DNA from: an uncultured beta proteobacterium
GTDB lineage: Bacteria; Pseudomonadota; Gammaproteobacteria; Burkholderiales; SG8-39
Length of the DNA stretch: 47,503 bases
Assembly (NCBI GenBank): GCA_903859155.1
Contig: CAIOLO010000024.1
Span: 1 to 47,503 of the forward strand
Reading direction: 5' to 3'
In this document: positions 7,577 to 16,048 of the stretch, piece after piece
Layout: each line of letters opens with the position of its first letter
How positions within the stretch are numbered: position 1 is the stretch's first letter
Translations under genes and position numbers: made by a program
Notes under the pieces: generated by a model
Databases searched by the model: none
What the model saw: only the letters and a program-made list of their open reading frames with translations
Told to the model about the DNA's origin: nothing

Positions 7577-8818
7577 TTGGCACCCACAAAACGCCTTCAC
7601 TATGCCTGGATCGTCCTGATCGCCGCGTGCGTCCTCAATATTGTAAGCCGCGCAGACTCAGCATCCTTCGGCGTCTTCATCGACCCATTGGTCGCGCAAT
7701 TCGGGTGGAAGCGGGGCGACATATCTTTTGCCTACTCGCTGGCTTTTCTGGCGGGTCTTCCGGCCGTGGTGATCATGGGGTGGTTGGGCGACCGCTACGG
7801 TGCGCGACCGATGATGGTGGGCGCGGGCTTCCTGATCGGCGGTGGCACGGTGCTTCTGGGCACCATCAAGGAGCTCTGGCAGTTTTACGTGTTTTACGGA
7901 TTGTTCGTGGGTTCGCTGGGGAATGCTGCATTTACGGTGCTGTTGCCGGTGATCGTGACGCGGTGGTTTCATCGCCATATGGGAATCGCCTCGGGCATTT
8001 ACTGGGCAGCGCAGGGACTCGGCCCGGTGATCTTTGCCCCGCTGTTTCGCTGGTTGCTGGAAACCCGCGGCTGGGCGGATACTTTTTCGGTGGTCGGCGT
8101 TGTCGTGGGCGGCATACTGGTGCTCGGGTCGCTCTTCATTCACAACAGTCCAGCCGACAAGGGGTTGACCCCTTATGGAGCCGAGGACGCCCCCGAAATT
8201 CCACCCGTTGCCGGCGCCAAGGTTGCGGCACCGGTGCGCTTGCGCGAGATTCTCCGCCAGCGGATCGTGTGGGTGCTGATGGCCATTCATCATGTTGGTT
8301 GCGCCGGACACGCCATCATCCTCGCGCACGTCGTGTCGGTGGCGACGTTCCAGGGCGTGTCCGGCATCGAGGCGGCTGGCGTGCTCGCCACGATTGCCGG
8401 CACCTCGGTGATCAGCCGTTTTGGATTCTCCGTTCTTGCGGAGCGGCTCGGCGGCCGGACGGTGCTCGCGATATCACTGCTCGGTCAGGGTCTGCCGGTG
8501 ATCATCCTGTTTTTTGCGCATGAAGCCTGGACCTTCTACCTGTTCGCCGTCATTTTCGGGCTCTGTTATGGCGGAGAAATGGTGGGTTTTCCGATCATCA
8601 ACCGCCAGTTTTTTGGCGCGAAAGCTCCTTTAAGCTCAATATTTTCCTTCGAGATGCTGGGCGCCGGTACCGGCATGGCGCTGGGCGGCTGGCTGGGCGG
8701 CGCCCTGTTTGACATGTCCGGAGACTATGTCTGGTCGTTGCTGGCGTCGTTTCTGCTGGGATGCATCGGCCTGCCGCTGGCGCTCTCGCTGCCGCGCCAT
8801 AAAAAGACCAGCTCTTAG
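7577..8818 (+). CDS. MFS transporter, monocarboxylate-porter-like
   Basis: This 413-residue protein has about twelve hydrophobic segments. The loop between helices 2 and 3 reads GWLGDRYGARPMM, the major facilitator signature. The start HYAWIVLIAACVLNIVSRADSASFGVF resembles bacterial oxalate/formate and monocarboxylate porters. It probably moves an organic acid across the inner membrane. The apparent start is TTG at 7577 without a clear ribosome site. It converges with a DUF123 nuclease gene downstream. Confidence 0.88.
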   Translation: MAPTKRLHYAWIVLIAACVLNIVSRADSASFGVFIDPLVAQFGWKRGDISFAYSLAFLAGLPAVVIMGWLGDRYGARPMMVGAGFLIGGGTVLLGTIKELWQFYVFYGLFVGSLGNAAFTVLLPVIVTRWFHRHMGIASGIYWAAQGLGPVIFAPLFRWLLETRGWADTFSVVGVVVGGILVLGSLFIHNSPADKGLTPYGAEDAPEIPPVAGAKVAAPVRLREILRQRIVWVLMAIHHVGCAGHAIILAHVVSVATFQGVSGIEAAGVLATIAGTSVISRFGFSVLAERLGGRTVLAISLLGQGLPVIILFFAHEAWTFYLFAVIFGLCYGGEMVGFPIINRQFFGAKAPLSSIFSFEMLGAGTGMALGGWLGGALFDMSGDYVWSLLASFLLGCIGLPLALSLPRHKKTSS

Positions 8819-8896
8819 CCGATCGAAATGCAGCGCGTCCTTCGCTGGCGGCGGCGCAATGCATTGGAATGCGGCACCAGCGCTGTTACCGGGTCG

Positions 8897-9286
8897 TCAG
8901 CGAACCTGGTTTTTCACCGCAGTGACTGCCGAAACACCCCCTAGATAGCGCAAATGGCTGCCGCAGCCATTGCGGCAATCGGATGCGCCGAAACCCGGCA
9001 CCAAAACCCTGCCGGCAACCTTCTGGTTCAGCACGCATTCGCTCAGGCTGGAGCGGTGCACCGTCGCGACCCTGACCCCTGGTGCCGCCAACAGCCAGTC
9101 TATATGCCAACGCAGCGTTTTCTCCTTGCGCAGATGCCGCGCGATGCGCGCTTCGAGATTGCGCCGGGCACTGCCGGTGTAGACATACCGGCCCGCCGGA
9201 AACAAAAAATGCCCGAGGCGACCCACGCGGATGCGCACCGGTCTCCCGACCTCAATCCCGAGTTGGTAACAGATCATTGCCTTCAT
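8897..9286 (-). CDS. DUF123 GIY-YIG-like (Uri superfamily) nuclease
   Basis: This 129-residue protein shows the DUF123 arrangement. GRYVYTGSARRNLEARIARH corresponds to the GIY-YIG core, followed by KTLRWHIDWLL, a Glu-containing ECVLNQ segment, and the C-terminal GFGASDCRNGCGSHLRYL. Relatives are stand-alone proteins or are fused to endonuclease III. The biological role is poorly known; DNA cleavage is inferred from the fold. The gene is convergent with the MFS gene and stands alone. Confidence 0.88.
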   Translation of the reverse strand: MKAMICYQLGIEVGRPVRIRVGRLGHFLFPAGRYVYTGSARRNLEARIARHLRKEKTLRWHIDWLLAAPGVRVATVHRSSLSECVLNQKVAGRVLVPGFGASDCRNGCGSHLRYLGGVSAVTAVKNQVR

Positions 9287-9474
9287 GGCGCATCCATGCG
9301 TTCAAGTTCAAAAGCGAAGTGCAACTTTGTTAAAGATTGAGGATGGTGAGCTGCGTATAAGCCGTTTGGCAGATCAGGGCAAACAAGCTATTTGAACATC
9401 ACTGATTTGTCCCGTATACCATGCCGGATTGAGATTCCCTTCCCTACCGTTGTACAGAATCCGGAGCCGCGCAT

Positions 9475-10884
9475 ATGGATACGCTTTCCCAGGAACAAAA
9501 GACAGTGTCGGTCTCCACGAGAATGGTGCGTTGGGCCAGCGCGCTGGATTTTGATCGACTGCCTGCCGAAGTTCGACACGAGTCCCGGCGCGCCCTGGTG
9601 GATTCCATCGGTTGCGCCATTGGCGGCTATGGCTGCGATGCGCATCTGATCGCCGCGCGCGTGCTGAAAAAACTCGGGGGCAACGCCGAGGCCACGGTGA
9701 TCGGTTCGGGTGACAAAGCCAGCGTCATGAACGCCGCGGTGCTCAACGGCATCATGCTGCGCTATCTCGATTACAACGATGTCTACGTGGTGCCGGTGGG
9801 AAAGATGGTCGCCGGAGGGCACTTGGGCGAGGTCATCCCCGGCGCGCTCGCCATGGCCGAGCACCGCCATGTCAGCGGGCGGGAGTTCCTGGTGAACGTT
9901 GTCGCGGGTTACGAACTCTCGGCGCGCATGCTGCACGCGTGCCGGGAAACCCCCTTCGCCAACCGCGGCTGGAACACCGATTCGCGCGGCGCGGTGGTGA
10001 TGCCGATCCTCGCCGGCAGGCTGCTCGGGCTCACCGAGGAACAGACGGTCAACGCCGTGGGCATCTCCGCCTCGACCGGAATGATCCTGGGCATTCTCGA
10101 TACCGACGAGGAAGCAAACACGCTGGCGAAGAATTTCCGCTTTCCTTCGGCGACGCACCGCGCCATTTTTTCGGCGTTTCTTGCGCAGGAAGGTTTTACC
10201 GGTCCGGAACGTGTGCTCGAAGGGCAGCGCGGTTTCGTCGAGGCGGTGTTCCAGGGCGACTACCGGCTCGATACGCTGACCGCCGCGGATCAGCCGTTTC
10301 ATATCCTGGACAACCGCTATAAACCGTTTGCCGCGGAATCCACCGCGCACGGCCACTTGAGCGCCACGCTGCACCTGGTGAAGACGCACGATCTGAAGCC
10401 GGCGGATATCGAGTCGGTGACTGTCAGGGCGGGCACGCGCGGCATCGCGCACACCGGCGATGCCGCCAAACGCCATCCGCGCGACAAGGAAACCGCCGAT
10501 CACAGTTCATGGTATCTGACCGCGGTGGCGATCATGGATCGCGAAGTCAGCCCGCGCCAGTATTCGCGCGAGCGCTACACCGACCCCGCCGTCGAAGCGC
10601 TGATGGCGCGCATCACCCTGGAGGTGGCGACCGAATTCGACCAGCAGCCGATGGCCGGCGAAACCGTGATCCGCACCCGTTCCGGGGAAACGTTTGCGCA
10701 CCGCGTGCTGCATCCCAAGGGCACCAGCGGCAACCGCATGTCCGATGGCGACATCAACGAAAAATTCCGCGATATGGCCAGGGTGCACCTGAACGACGCA
10801 CGCATTGATCAACTGCTCGATCAGCTCTGGAAGGTGGATCAGCTTGACGATATGGCGAAGCTGCCGCCGCTGCTGGCTTTCTGA
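9475..10884 (+). CDS. MmgE/PrpD family protein
   Basis: This 469-residue soluble protein belongs to the 2-methylcitrate dehydratase/cis-aconitate decarboxylase superfamily. Visible marks are the early ALVDSIGCAIGG, the segment LNGIMLRYLDYNDVY, GYELSARM and the C-terminal HPKGTSGNRMSDGDINEKF. Members dehydrate or decarboxylate tricarboxylic acids. No methylcitrate synthase or PrpB/PrpF gene is nearby, so a propionate role is not supported. An acyl-CoA dehydrogenase gene follows after 104 bases on the same strand, suggesting a shared catabolic unit. Confidence 0.92.
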   Translation: MDTLSQEQKTVSVSTRMVRWASALDFDRLPAEVRHESRRALVDSIGCAIGGYGCDAHLIAARVLKKLGGNAEATVIGSGDKASVMNAAVLNGIMLRYLDYNDVYVVPVGKMVAGGHLGEVIPGALAMAEHRHVSGREFLVNVVAGYELSARMLHACRETPFANRGWNTDSRGAVVMPILAGRLLGLTEEQTVNAVGISASTGMILGILDTDEEANTLAKNFRFPSATHRAIFSAFLAQEGFTGPERVLEGQRGFVEAVFQGDYRLDTLTAADQPFHILDNRYKPFAAESTAHGHLSATLHLVKTHDLKPADIESVTVRAGTRGIAHTGDAAKRHPRDKETADHSSWYLTAVAIMDREVSPRQYSRERYTDPAVEALMARITLEVATEFDQQPMAGETVIRTRSGETFAHRVLHPKGTSGNRMSDGDINEKFRDMARVHLNDARIDQLLDQLWKVDQLDDMAKLPPLLAF

Positions 10885-10988
10885 GCGCGCAGCCAAAACC
10901 GGAATGGGCGTAATCTTGCCGCCGTTTCGCCGCGGGATGCCGTACCTGGGAAAGTCGGTTTTTAGAACGTGGGTACCACAATTCAAAA

Positions 10989-12143
10989 ATGGATAACAAC
11001 GCATTGACCGAAATACGCGAGGCGGTGTCGCGCCTGTGTGCCACCTTTCCTCCGGAGTACTGGCGCGAAACCGATCGCGAGCGGCGCTATCCGGCCGAGT
11101 TTGTGCGCGCCCTCACCGAGGCGGGGTATCTTTCCTGCCTGATCCCCGAGGAGTACGGCGGCTCGGGACTGGGCCTCACCGCGGCGGCGGCGATCCTGGA
11201 GGAAATCCAGGCGAGCGGCGCCAACGGGGCTGCCTGCCATGCGCAGATGTACATCATGGGCACGCTGCTGCGCCACGGCAGTCCGGCACAGAAGTTGAAG
11301 TACTTGCCCGCCATCGCGGCGGGCAGATTGCGGCTGCAGGCCTTTGGCGTCACCGAACCCACTGCGGGCACCGACACCACCTCGATCCGCACCGTGGCGG
11401 TAAGGCGGGGCGACAAATACCTGGTCAACGGCCAGAAAGTCTGGACCTCGCGCGCCGAGCATTCCGACCTGATGCTGCTGCTCGCGCGCACCACGCCGCG
11501 CGAGCAGGTGAAAAAAAGAACCGAGGGCATGTCGGTGTTTCTGGTCGACATGAAGGCGGCGCTGGGGCGCGGTCTCAGCATCCGGCCGATCCGCACCATG
11601 ATCAACCACGCCACCACCGAAGTGTTTCTGGAAGATCTCGAAGTGCCGGCGGAAAACCTCATCGGCGAGGAAGGCAAGGGCTTTCGCTACATTCTCGACG
11701 GCATGAATGCCGAGCGCATCCTGATCGGTGCCGAATGCATCGGTGATGCGCGCTGGTTCATCGCCAGGGCAACCCAATACGCCAGGGAACGCAGCGTGTT
11801 CGGCCGCCCCATCGGACAGAACCAGGGGGTGCAGTTCCCGATTGCGCGTGCTTACATGGCGAGCGAAGCGGCGGCGCTGATGGTGGCGCGTGCAGCGGCG
11901 CTCTATGAGTCGGGCGCGCCGGCCGGCAAGGAAGCCAACATGGCCAAGCAGCTCGCGGCCGAGGCTTCCTGGCAGGCGGCCGACATGTGCCTGCAGACGC
12001 ACGGCGGCTATGGTTTCGCCGAGGAGTACGACATCGAGCGCAAGTTCCGCGAAACGCGGCTCTACCAGATCGCGCCGATCTCGACCAATCTGGTGCTGTC
12101 TTATCTGGCCGAGCATGTGCTCGGACTGCCGCGTTCCTACTGA
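10989..12143 (+). CDS. Acyl-CoA dehydrogenase
   Basis: This 384-residue flavoprotein has the normal family length. Signatures include PEEYGGSGLG near residue 54, the FAD-binding QAFGVTEPTAGTDT (117-130), VNGQKVWTS (147-154) and the C-terminal QTHGGYGFAEEYDIERKFRE. The common catalytic Glu in the YEGT position is replaced (YQIAPIST). A Glu is present at helix G instead (E242 in MNAERILIGAE), the position used by isovaleryl- and long-chain-type enzymes. That hints at a branched or bulky acyl-CoA. It probably shares a transcript with the upstream MmgE/PrpD gene. Confidence 0.92.
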   Translation: MDNNALTEIREAVSRLCATFPPEYWRETDRERRYPAEFVRALTEAGYLSCLIPEEYGGSGLGLTAAAAILEEIQASGANGAACHAQMYIMGTLLRHGSPAQKLKYLPAIAAGRLRLQAFGVTEPTAGTDTTSIRTVAVRRGDKYLVNGQKVWTSRAEHSDLMLLLARTTPREQVKKRTEGMSVFLVDMKAALGRGLSIRPIRTMINHATTEVFLEDLEVPAENLIGEEGKGFRYILDGMNAERILIGAECIGDARWFIARATQYARERSVFGRPIGQNQGVQFPIARAYMASEAAALMVARAAALYESGAPAGKEANMAKQLAAEASWQAADMCLQTHGGYGFAEEYDIERKFRETRLYQIAPISTNLVLSYLAEHVLGLPRSY

Positions 12144-12199
12144 TGCGGGCGGTGATTTTTCAAGGGGCGGCGTTCACCGCAGGGGCAACATCGAAATGA
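12143..12199 (+). pseudogene. Possible remnant of an alcohol dehydrogenase-like gene start
   Basis: The acyl-CoA dehydrogenase stop overlaps an ATG (TGATG). That frame reads MRAVIFQGAA, like the start of zinc-type alcohol dehydrogenase/quinone reductase proteins, then stops after 18 codons. The coupled start suggests a gene once followed and its body was deleted. The match is short, so chance is possible. Confidence 0.35.
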
Positions 12200-12222
12200 A
12201 GCAGCAGGCGGTGGAACCCTAA

Positions 12223-12296
12223 TTGAAGGACCGCCGCGTACTGATCCCCGGCGGCGCGGAGGGCATCGGAGTGTTGGCGCGGACCTTCAGGGCTGC
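12223..12296 (+). pseudogene. Remnant of a short-chain dehydrogenase N terminus
   Basis: From TTG at 12223 the frame reads LKDRRVLIPGGAEGIGVLARTF. This matches the Rossmann start of short-chain dehydrogenases (usually VLITGGAxGIG), with the glycine motif slightly shortened. Homology ends where the convergent Rieske gene begins at 12287. It looks like a deletion or insertion scar. Confidence 0.5.
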
Positions 12297-13321
12297 GCCT
12301 GGGCGCGCTCGGCGTCGAGCATGCGCTGCATCATGCGCCGCATTTTCGTCGGTGCTTCATCGATCGCGATCCAGGTCTGCTGCACCACGCCGGTGGCATC
12401 CTGTTCGCGCTGTATCGCCGACAACACCACGTTATCTTCCTGGAAGGTCGAGTCCTGGGCGCGGATGTAGTCGTCCATCTTGTAGTCGGGGACATCGAAA
12501 TTGCGCAACTGCAGCCAGAAGAAATGCGTGCGATTGCCGCTCTCCGGGGTGAGAAACTTGTAGCCGGCGGTGCGGATGCCCCGGGCGATGACTTCGTCGG
12601 TGTGGGGCTGTCCGGCGGGTATGGTGACCGCATCCACACGCGAGATGGCCGGAGGAAAGTAGTTGTAGGACTGGCGCCGGTCGACGCGTCCGCTGAATTG
12701 CGTGATTTTCCGGTCGGAGGGAATCGGTTCGATGTCGTTGTTCCAGCGGTGCGCGCAGACGTGGATGTCGCTCTCCTCCACTTCGACCGGAACCTCGCCC
12801 GCGGCGGCCATGCCGATGGTGCGCCCGTGCACGAAAGTCGTATGCGCCGGATCCATCAGGTTGTCGGCGATGTTGATGTAACCGGTCTCGTGATACTGGT
12901 AACCGCCGTCGAGTACCTTCCATCCCGGCGCGCCGTAGTGCTCGATCACCATGATCCGGTCCGGATCGGCGAGCGCGGGATCGCCGGTCCAGATCCAGAT
13001 GGCGTTGTAGCGCTCCACCAGCGGGAAGCTGCGCACCTTGGCCGTCTTCGGGATCTTGGCCTGCCCGGGAACGCGCACGCACTGGCCGCTGCAATCGTAT
13101 TCCATGCCGTGATAACCGCACTGCACCACATCGTCGATCAGGCGTCCCATCGACAGCGGTACGAGCTTGTGCGCACAGCGGTCCAGCAGCGCCACCGGCG
13201 TGCCGTCGTTCTTGCGGTACATCAGCACCGGTTCGTCGAGGATGCGCCGCGACAACAAATGCCTGCCGACATCCTTGGACCATGCGGCCACGTACCAGGC
13301 GTTGCGAATGAACTGTGCCAT
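12287..13321 (-). CDS. Rieske [2Fe-2S] ring-hydroxylating/demethylating oxygenase, VanA-like
   Basis: This 344-residue protein has an N-terminal Rieske domain with ligands C49, H51, C68 and H71 (CAH...CGYH). The catalytic iron site follows in DNLMDPAHTTFVH (D153, H160, H165). Size and layout fit single-component terminal oxygenases of the vanillate O-demethylase or phthalate group, which use a separate reductase. No ferredoxin or reductase gene lies in the window, so it must borrow one. The start at 13321 has GGAG upstream and begins MAQFIRNAWYVAAW, the usual start of this family. The substrate is unknown. Confidence 0.92.
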   Translation of the reverse strand: MAQFIRNAWYVAAWSKDVGRHLLSRRILDEPVLMYRKNDGTPVALLDRCAHKLVPLSMGRLIDDVVQCGYHGMEYDCSGQCVRVPGQAKIPKTAKVRSFPLVERYNAIWIWTGDPALADPDRIMVIEHYGAPGWKVLDGGYQYHETGYINIADNLMDPAHTTFVHGRTIGMAAAGEVPVEVEESDIHVCAHRWNNDIEPIPSDRKITQFSGRVDRRQSYNYFPPAISRVDAVTIPAGQPHTDEVIARGIRTAGYKFLTPESGNRTHFFWLQLRNFDVPDYKMDDYIRAQDSTFQEDNVVLSAIQREQDATGVVQQTWIAIDEAPTKMRRMMQRMLDAERAQAQP

Positions 13322-13542
13322 GAATTTTCTCCGTTGGGCTCGCCGGGGCTGACTGCAGGCGTGCCACCGGCGGCCTGGTAGCGCTCCCGGCGTGCCGGAT
13401 CTGCTTGAATAAAGAGTGATCTTACCGGAGCGGACCCCCCTGCAACCGGCATTCCCCGACAAACGGGCCAGGGCACGGTCGCAGGAGGCCATCGCGGCAC
13501 CCCCGCGGAGATATTTCCTTTACCTTTTCTTACAAAAAACCG

Positions 13543-13584
13543 TTACGCGGGGCGGTTGGGCGAAACTATACTGGCCGCAAGGAG
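13543..13584 (+). promoter_or_regulatory. Possible promoter and ribosome site of the YYCP-type exported protein
   Basis: TATACT (13567-13572) lies 18 bases after a weak -35 (TTACGC, 13543-13548), and AAGGAG (13579-13584) precedes the ATG at 13591. Confidence 0.4.
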
Positions 13585-13590
13585 ACGGCT

Positions 13591-13965
13591 ATGCGGCAAT
13601 CCATGGCAATGCTGATGTTGACGGTGGTACTTGTCACTGCGGTGAGTTTTCCCGTGTCTGCCCGGGGCCATGCGGGCGGCGCTCGGGGGCACTCTGCATT
13701 CGGCGCACGTGCGCCGGTCGCGCATGCCGCCGCGCCCCATCACCATGCCGCTCGCGCCGCGGCTGGCGTTTTTGTCGGCGCGGCGGTGGCAGCGCCCCTG
13801 TTCATATCCGCCCCGCGTTACTACTACCCGCCGCCTGTCAGGCATGTCACGCCGGTTGCCAGCCCCGCTTACTGGTACTACTGCCCGCAGTTGGAGGCCT
13901 ACTACCCGTATGTCCAGGAATGTCCCGGACTGTGGCAGTTGGTGATGCCGCAACCTCCGCACTAG
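13591..13965 (+). CDS. Small exported His/Ala/Tyr-rich protein with YYPYVxxCPGxW motif
   Basis: This 124-residue protein has a signal peptide (about residues 1-24, ending VSARG) and a His/Ala-rich middle. A second hydrophobic stretch (about 57-73) precedes a Tyr/Pro-rich end reading YWYYCPQLEAYYPYVQECPG. That paired-Cys ending recurs in many short betaproteobacterial exported proteins of unknown function. A clear AAGGAG site precedes the ATG. It stands alone; an envelope or outer-surface role is only a guess. Confidence 0.75.
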   Translation: MRQSMAMLMLTVVLVTAVSFPVSARGHAGGARGHSAFGARAPVAHAAAPHHHAARAAAGVFVGAAVAAPLFISAPRYYYPPPVRHVTPVASPAYWYYCPQLEAYYPYVQECPGLWQLVMPQPPH

Positions 13966-14094
13966 CTGCCGAAGGACTATCGGAGCGCGCTGAAAAACCT
14001 TGGAACAAGCCGGTTACACAACGGCAGGGTTGCTAAAACTAGCTACTAGTTCGCGCCAAAAAGACCGCAGACAGTTAAAAGTCCTGAAATAAAG

Positions 14095-15039
14095 TCAAAC
14101 ATTGAGTCCTCTGCGCAGCGCCAGCGCGCCGCGATCCAGCACCCCCGGTCCTTCGGAGAAGGCCGCTGCCCAGGGAAACAAATGGTGGATTTGCCCCTGC
14201 GCGACATTCACTTCCGCGGCAATGCCGGCCCCGCGCAGCTTTTCCGCATACAACAGGCCCTCGTCGACAAAGCCGTCGCACGCCGAGAGCATCAGCGTGG
14301 CCGGAGGAAAGCCAGCGAAATCGGACGCGATCAGAGGCGCGTAGCGCACGTCCTCGCGGTCCGCTTCCGAGCTGCGGTAGGCGTCGCGCACCATGCCGGC
14401 ATAGCTTGTGTCGCTGCCGCCTTCGCCGCGCGCGCGGTTTGAAGGAACCAGCGGGTACACGTTGAACGCGCCCACGTAAATCAGCTGGTGACCCGGAACG
14501 GGGCCGCCGCTGTCGCGCGCATGGCGACAAACCCCGGCGGTGAGATTGCCGCCGGCGCTTGCGCCCGAGACAGCAAAGCGCCTGCCGTCGCCGCCGATCG
14601 CGCGCGCGTGCGCGGCAATCCAGTCCCACGCGGCGATGGCGTCCTCGTAGGCCGCCGGAAACTTGTTCTCCGGCGCGAGGCGATAGTCCACCGATACCAT
14701 GATGCAGCCGGACACATCGGCGATGCGCCGGCACTGCGAATCGTCGCTGTCCAGGTTGCCGAACATGAATCCGCCGCAGTGGAAAAACAGGCACACCGGG
14801 CGTTCGCCATGTTTCGCGCCGGCGGGCGTATAGACGCGCAGGGCGAGCGGCCCGCCCCGGCCTGCAATCTGGCGATCTTCCACCTTCTGCATTGCGCGCT
14901 TCTCGAGTTCCAGCCAGGCGGGGCGCTTCGCGCGGCTGGCGCGCATTTGCGCCGGCGTCATTCCGGTGTTGCTCTGGATGGCGTTTTCCTTCTTCGCGCG
15001 TTCAAGCACTGCGCGAACTTCGGCGCTGATCTCCGCCAT
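14095..15039 (-). CDS. Alpha/beta hydrolase, hormone-sensitive-lipase family esterase
   Basis: This 314-residue protein has the family's oxyanion segment FFHCGGFMFG (HGGG is usual; the second residue is Cys here). The nucleophile is S161 in GASAGG, with acid D255 in CDGFVDEG and His in IHHLF (285-286). VDYRLAPE is another family mark. It hydrolyses an ester or lactone in the cytoplasm. The start at 15039 has AAGGAG close upstream, within the 10 bases that separate it from the Bug receptor gene. It is the last gene of the operon aldolase-receptor-hydrolase. Confidence 0.92.
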   Translation of the reverse strand: MAEISAEVRAVLERAKKENAIQSNTGMTPAQMRASRAKRPAWLELEKRAMQKVEDRQIAGRGGPLALRVYTPAGAKHGERPVCLFFHCGGFMFGNLDSDDSQCRRIADVSGCIMVSVDYRLAPENKFPAAYEDAIAAWDWIAAHARAIGGDGRRFAVSGASAGGNLTAGVCRHARDSGGPVPGHQLIYVGAFNVYPLVPSNRARGEGGSDTSYAGMVRDAYRSSEADREDVRYAPLIASDFAGFPPATLMLSACDGFVDEGLLYAEKLRGAGIAAEVNVAQGQIHHLFPWAAAFSEGPGVLDRGALALRRGLNV

Positions 15040-15049
15040 GGGTGGCTCC

Positions 15050-16009
15050 TTATTCGGAAAGCTTGATGTTGCGCTCGCGGGCGAGGCGCGTCCATTTGTC
15101 GGTGTCGGCGGCCAGCGTGCGCGCCAGTTCCTCGCCGTCCGAGCCCACCGCGTCCAGGTAGTATTTCTGCAGGCTCTCGCGCACCGCCGCATCGGCGAGG
15201 GCGCGCCGCGTGTCGGCGGTGATGCGCGCACGCAGCTCGCCGCCCATGCCTGCGGGACCAAACAGCCCCACCCAGCTGCTGTCTTCATAACCGGGCACGC
15301 CGGCCTCAGCGAGCGTGGGCAGTTCCGGAAAGCGGGTGGAGCGCTGCGCAGAGGTGATCGCCAGCACGCGGACCTTGTCTGATTTCAAAGCCCCGGCCGC
15401 GCTGCCCACACCGATGAAGCTCACCTGTGTTTCGCCGGACATGACGCTGTTCAGCCCCTGTGCGATGCCCTTGTATGGGACTACGACGATGCTGGTCCCG
15501 GTCAATGCGTTGAACAACTCCAGTGCAAGCGCGGTGGCCATGCCGCCCGAACCCTGATTGAGCCTGCCGGGATTGGCGCGGGCATGGGTAATCAACTCTT
15601 TCACCGAGCGGATGCCCAGTGCCGCATTCACCAGTACCACCAGGGGCTGCGTGGTCAGGATAGACAGCGGTGTGAAGTCGCGCTGCGGGTGGTAAGGCAG
15701 CGCTTTGAAAGCCAGCGTGTTCATCACCATGCCGCCGTCGTGAATCGCGAGCAGGGTATAGCCGTCGGCTGAGGATTTCGCCACCGCTTCGGCGCCGATG
15801 ATCATCGAGGCGCCGGGACGGTTTTCGATGATCACCGCCTGGCCCCAGTAGTCGGGAAGCTTGCCGGCGAGCATCCGCGCAGCCACATCGATGGCGCCGC
15901 TGGGCGCGCTGGGCACCACAATGCGCACCGGTTTCGCAGGCCAGGCCTGTGCCTGCGCGATCGGTGGCAATACCAACGCGAGCACCGCGAGTAAGGAGAG
16001 GATTTTCAT
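15050..16009 (-). CDS. Tripartite tricarboxylate transporter receptor, Bug/TctC family (4)
   Basis: This 319-residue receptor has a signal peptide MKILSLLAVLALVLPPIAQA. The family motif AWPAKPVRIVVPSAPSGAID follows, then VIIENRPGASM, SADGYTLLAI and VVPYKGIAQG. The start at 16009 was chosen for the signal peptide; a TTG at 16045 in the same frame would add 12 residues. It lies between a class II aldolase gene (39 bases upstream) and an esterase gene (10 bases downstream). The ligand is therefore plausibly the substrate of those enzymes. Confidence 0.92.
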   Translation of the reverse strand: MKILSLLAVLALVLPPIAQAQAWPAKPVRIVVPSAPSGAIDVAARMLAGKLPDYWGQAVIIENRPGASMIIGAEAVAKSSADGYTLLAIHDGGMVMNTLAFKALPYHPQRDFTPLSILTTQPLVVLVNAALGIRSVKELITHARANPGRLNQGSGGMATALALELFNALTGTSIVVVPYKGIAQGLNSVMSGETQVSFIGVGSAAGALKSDKVRVLAITSAQRSTRFPELPTLAEAGVPGYEDSSWVGLFGPAGMGGELRARITADTRRALADAAVRESLQKYYLDAVGSDGEELARTLAADTDKWTRLARERNIKLSE

Positions 16010-16048
16010 GAGGACTATCCGGGTGTTCAGTACCTGGCTTTTCAATCT

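Noticed and set aside
7131-7619. Plus-strand frame overlapping the start of the MFS gene
   Set aside because: Translation is low-complexity and lacks a ribosome site; the region is better explained by the small minus-strand membrane protein and the MFS leader.
14037-14051. Inverted repeat AACTAG-CTA-CTAGTT between two convergent genes
   Set aside because: Only six paired bases, no T-run, and no gene start nearby; too weak to call a terminator or operator.
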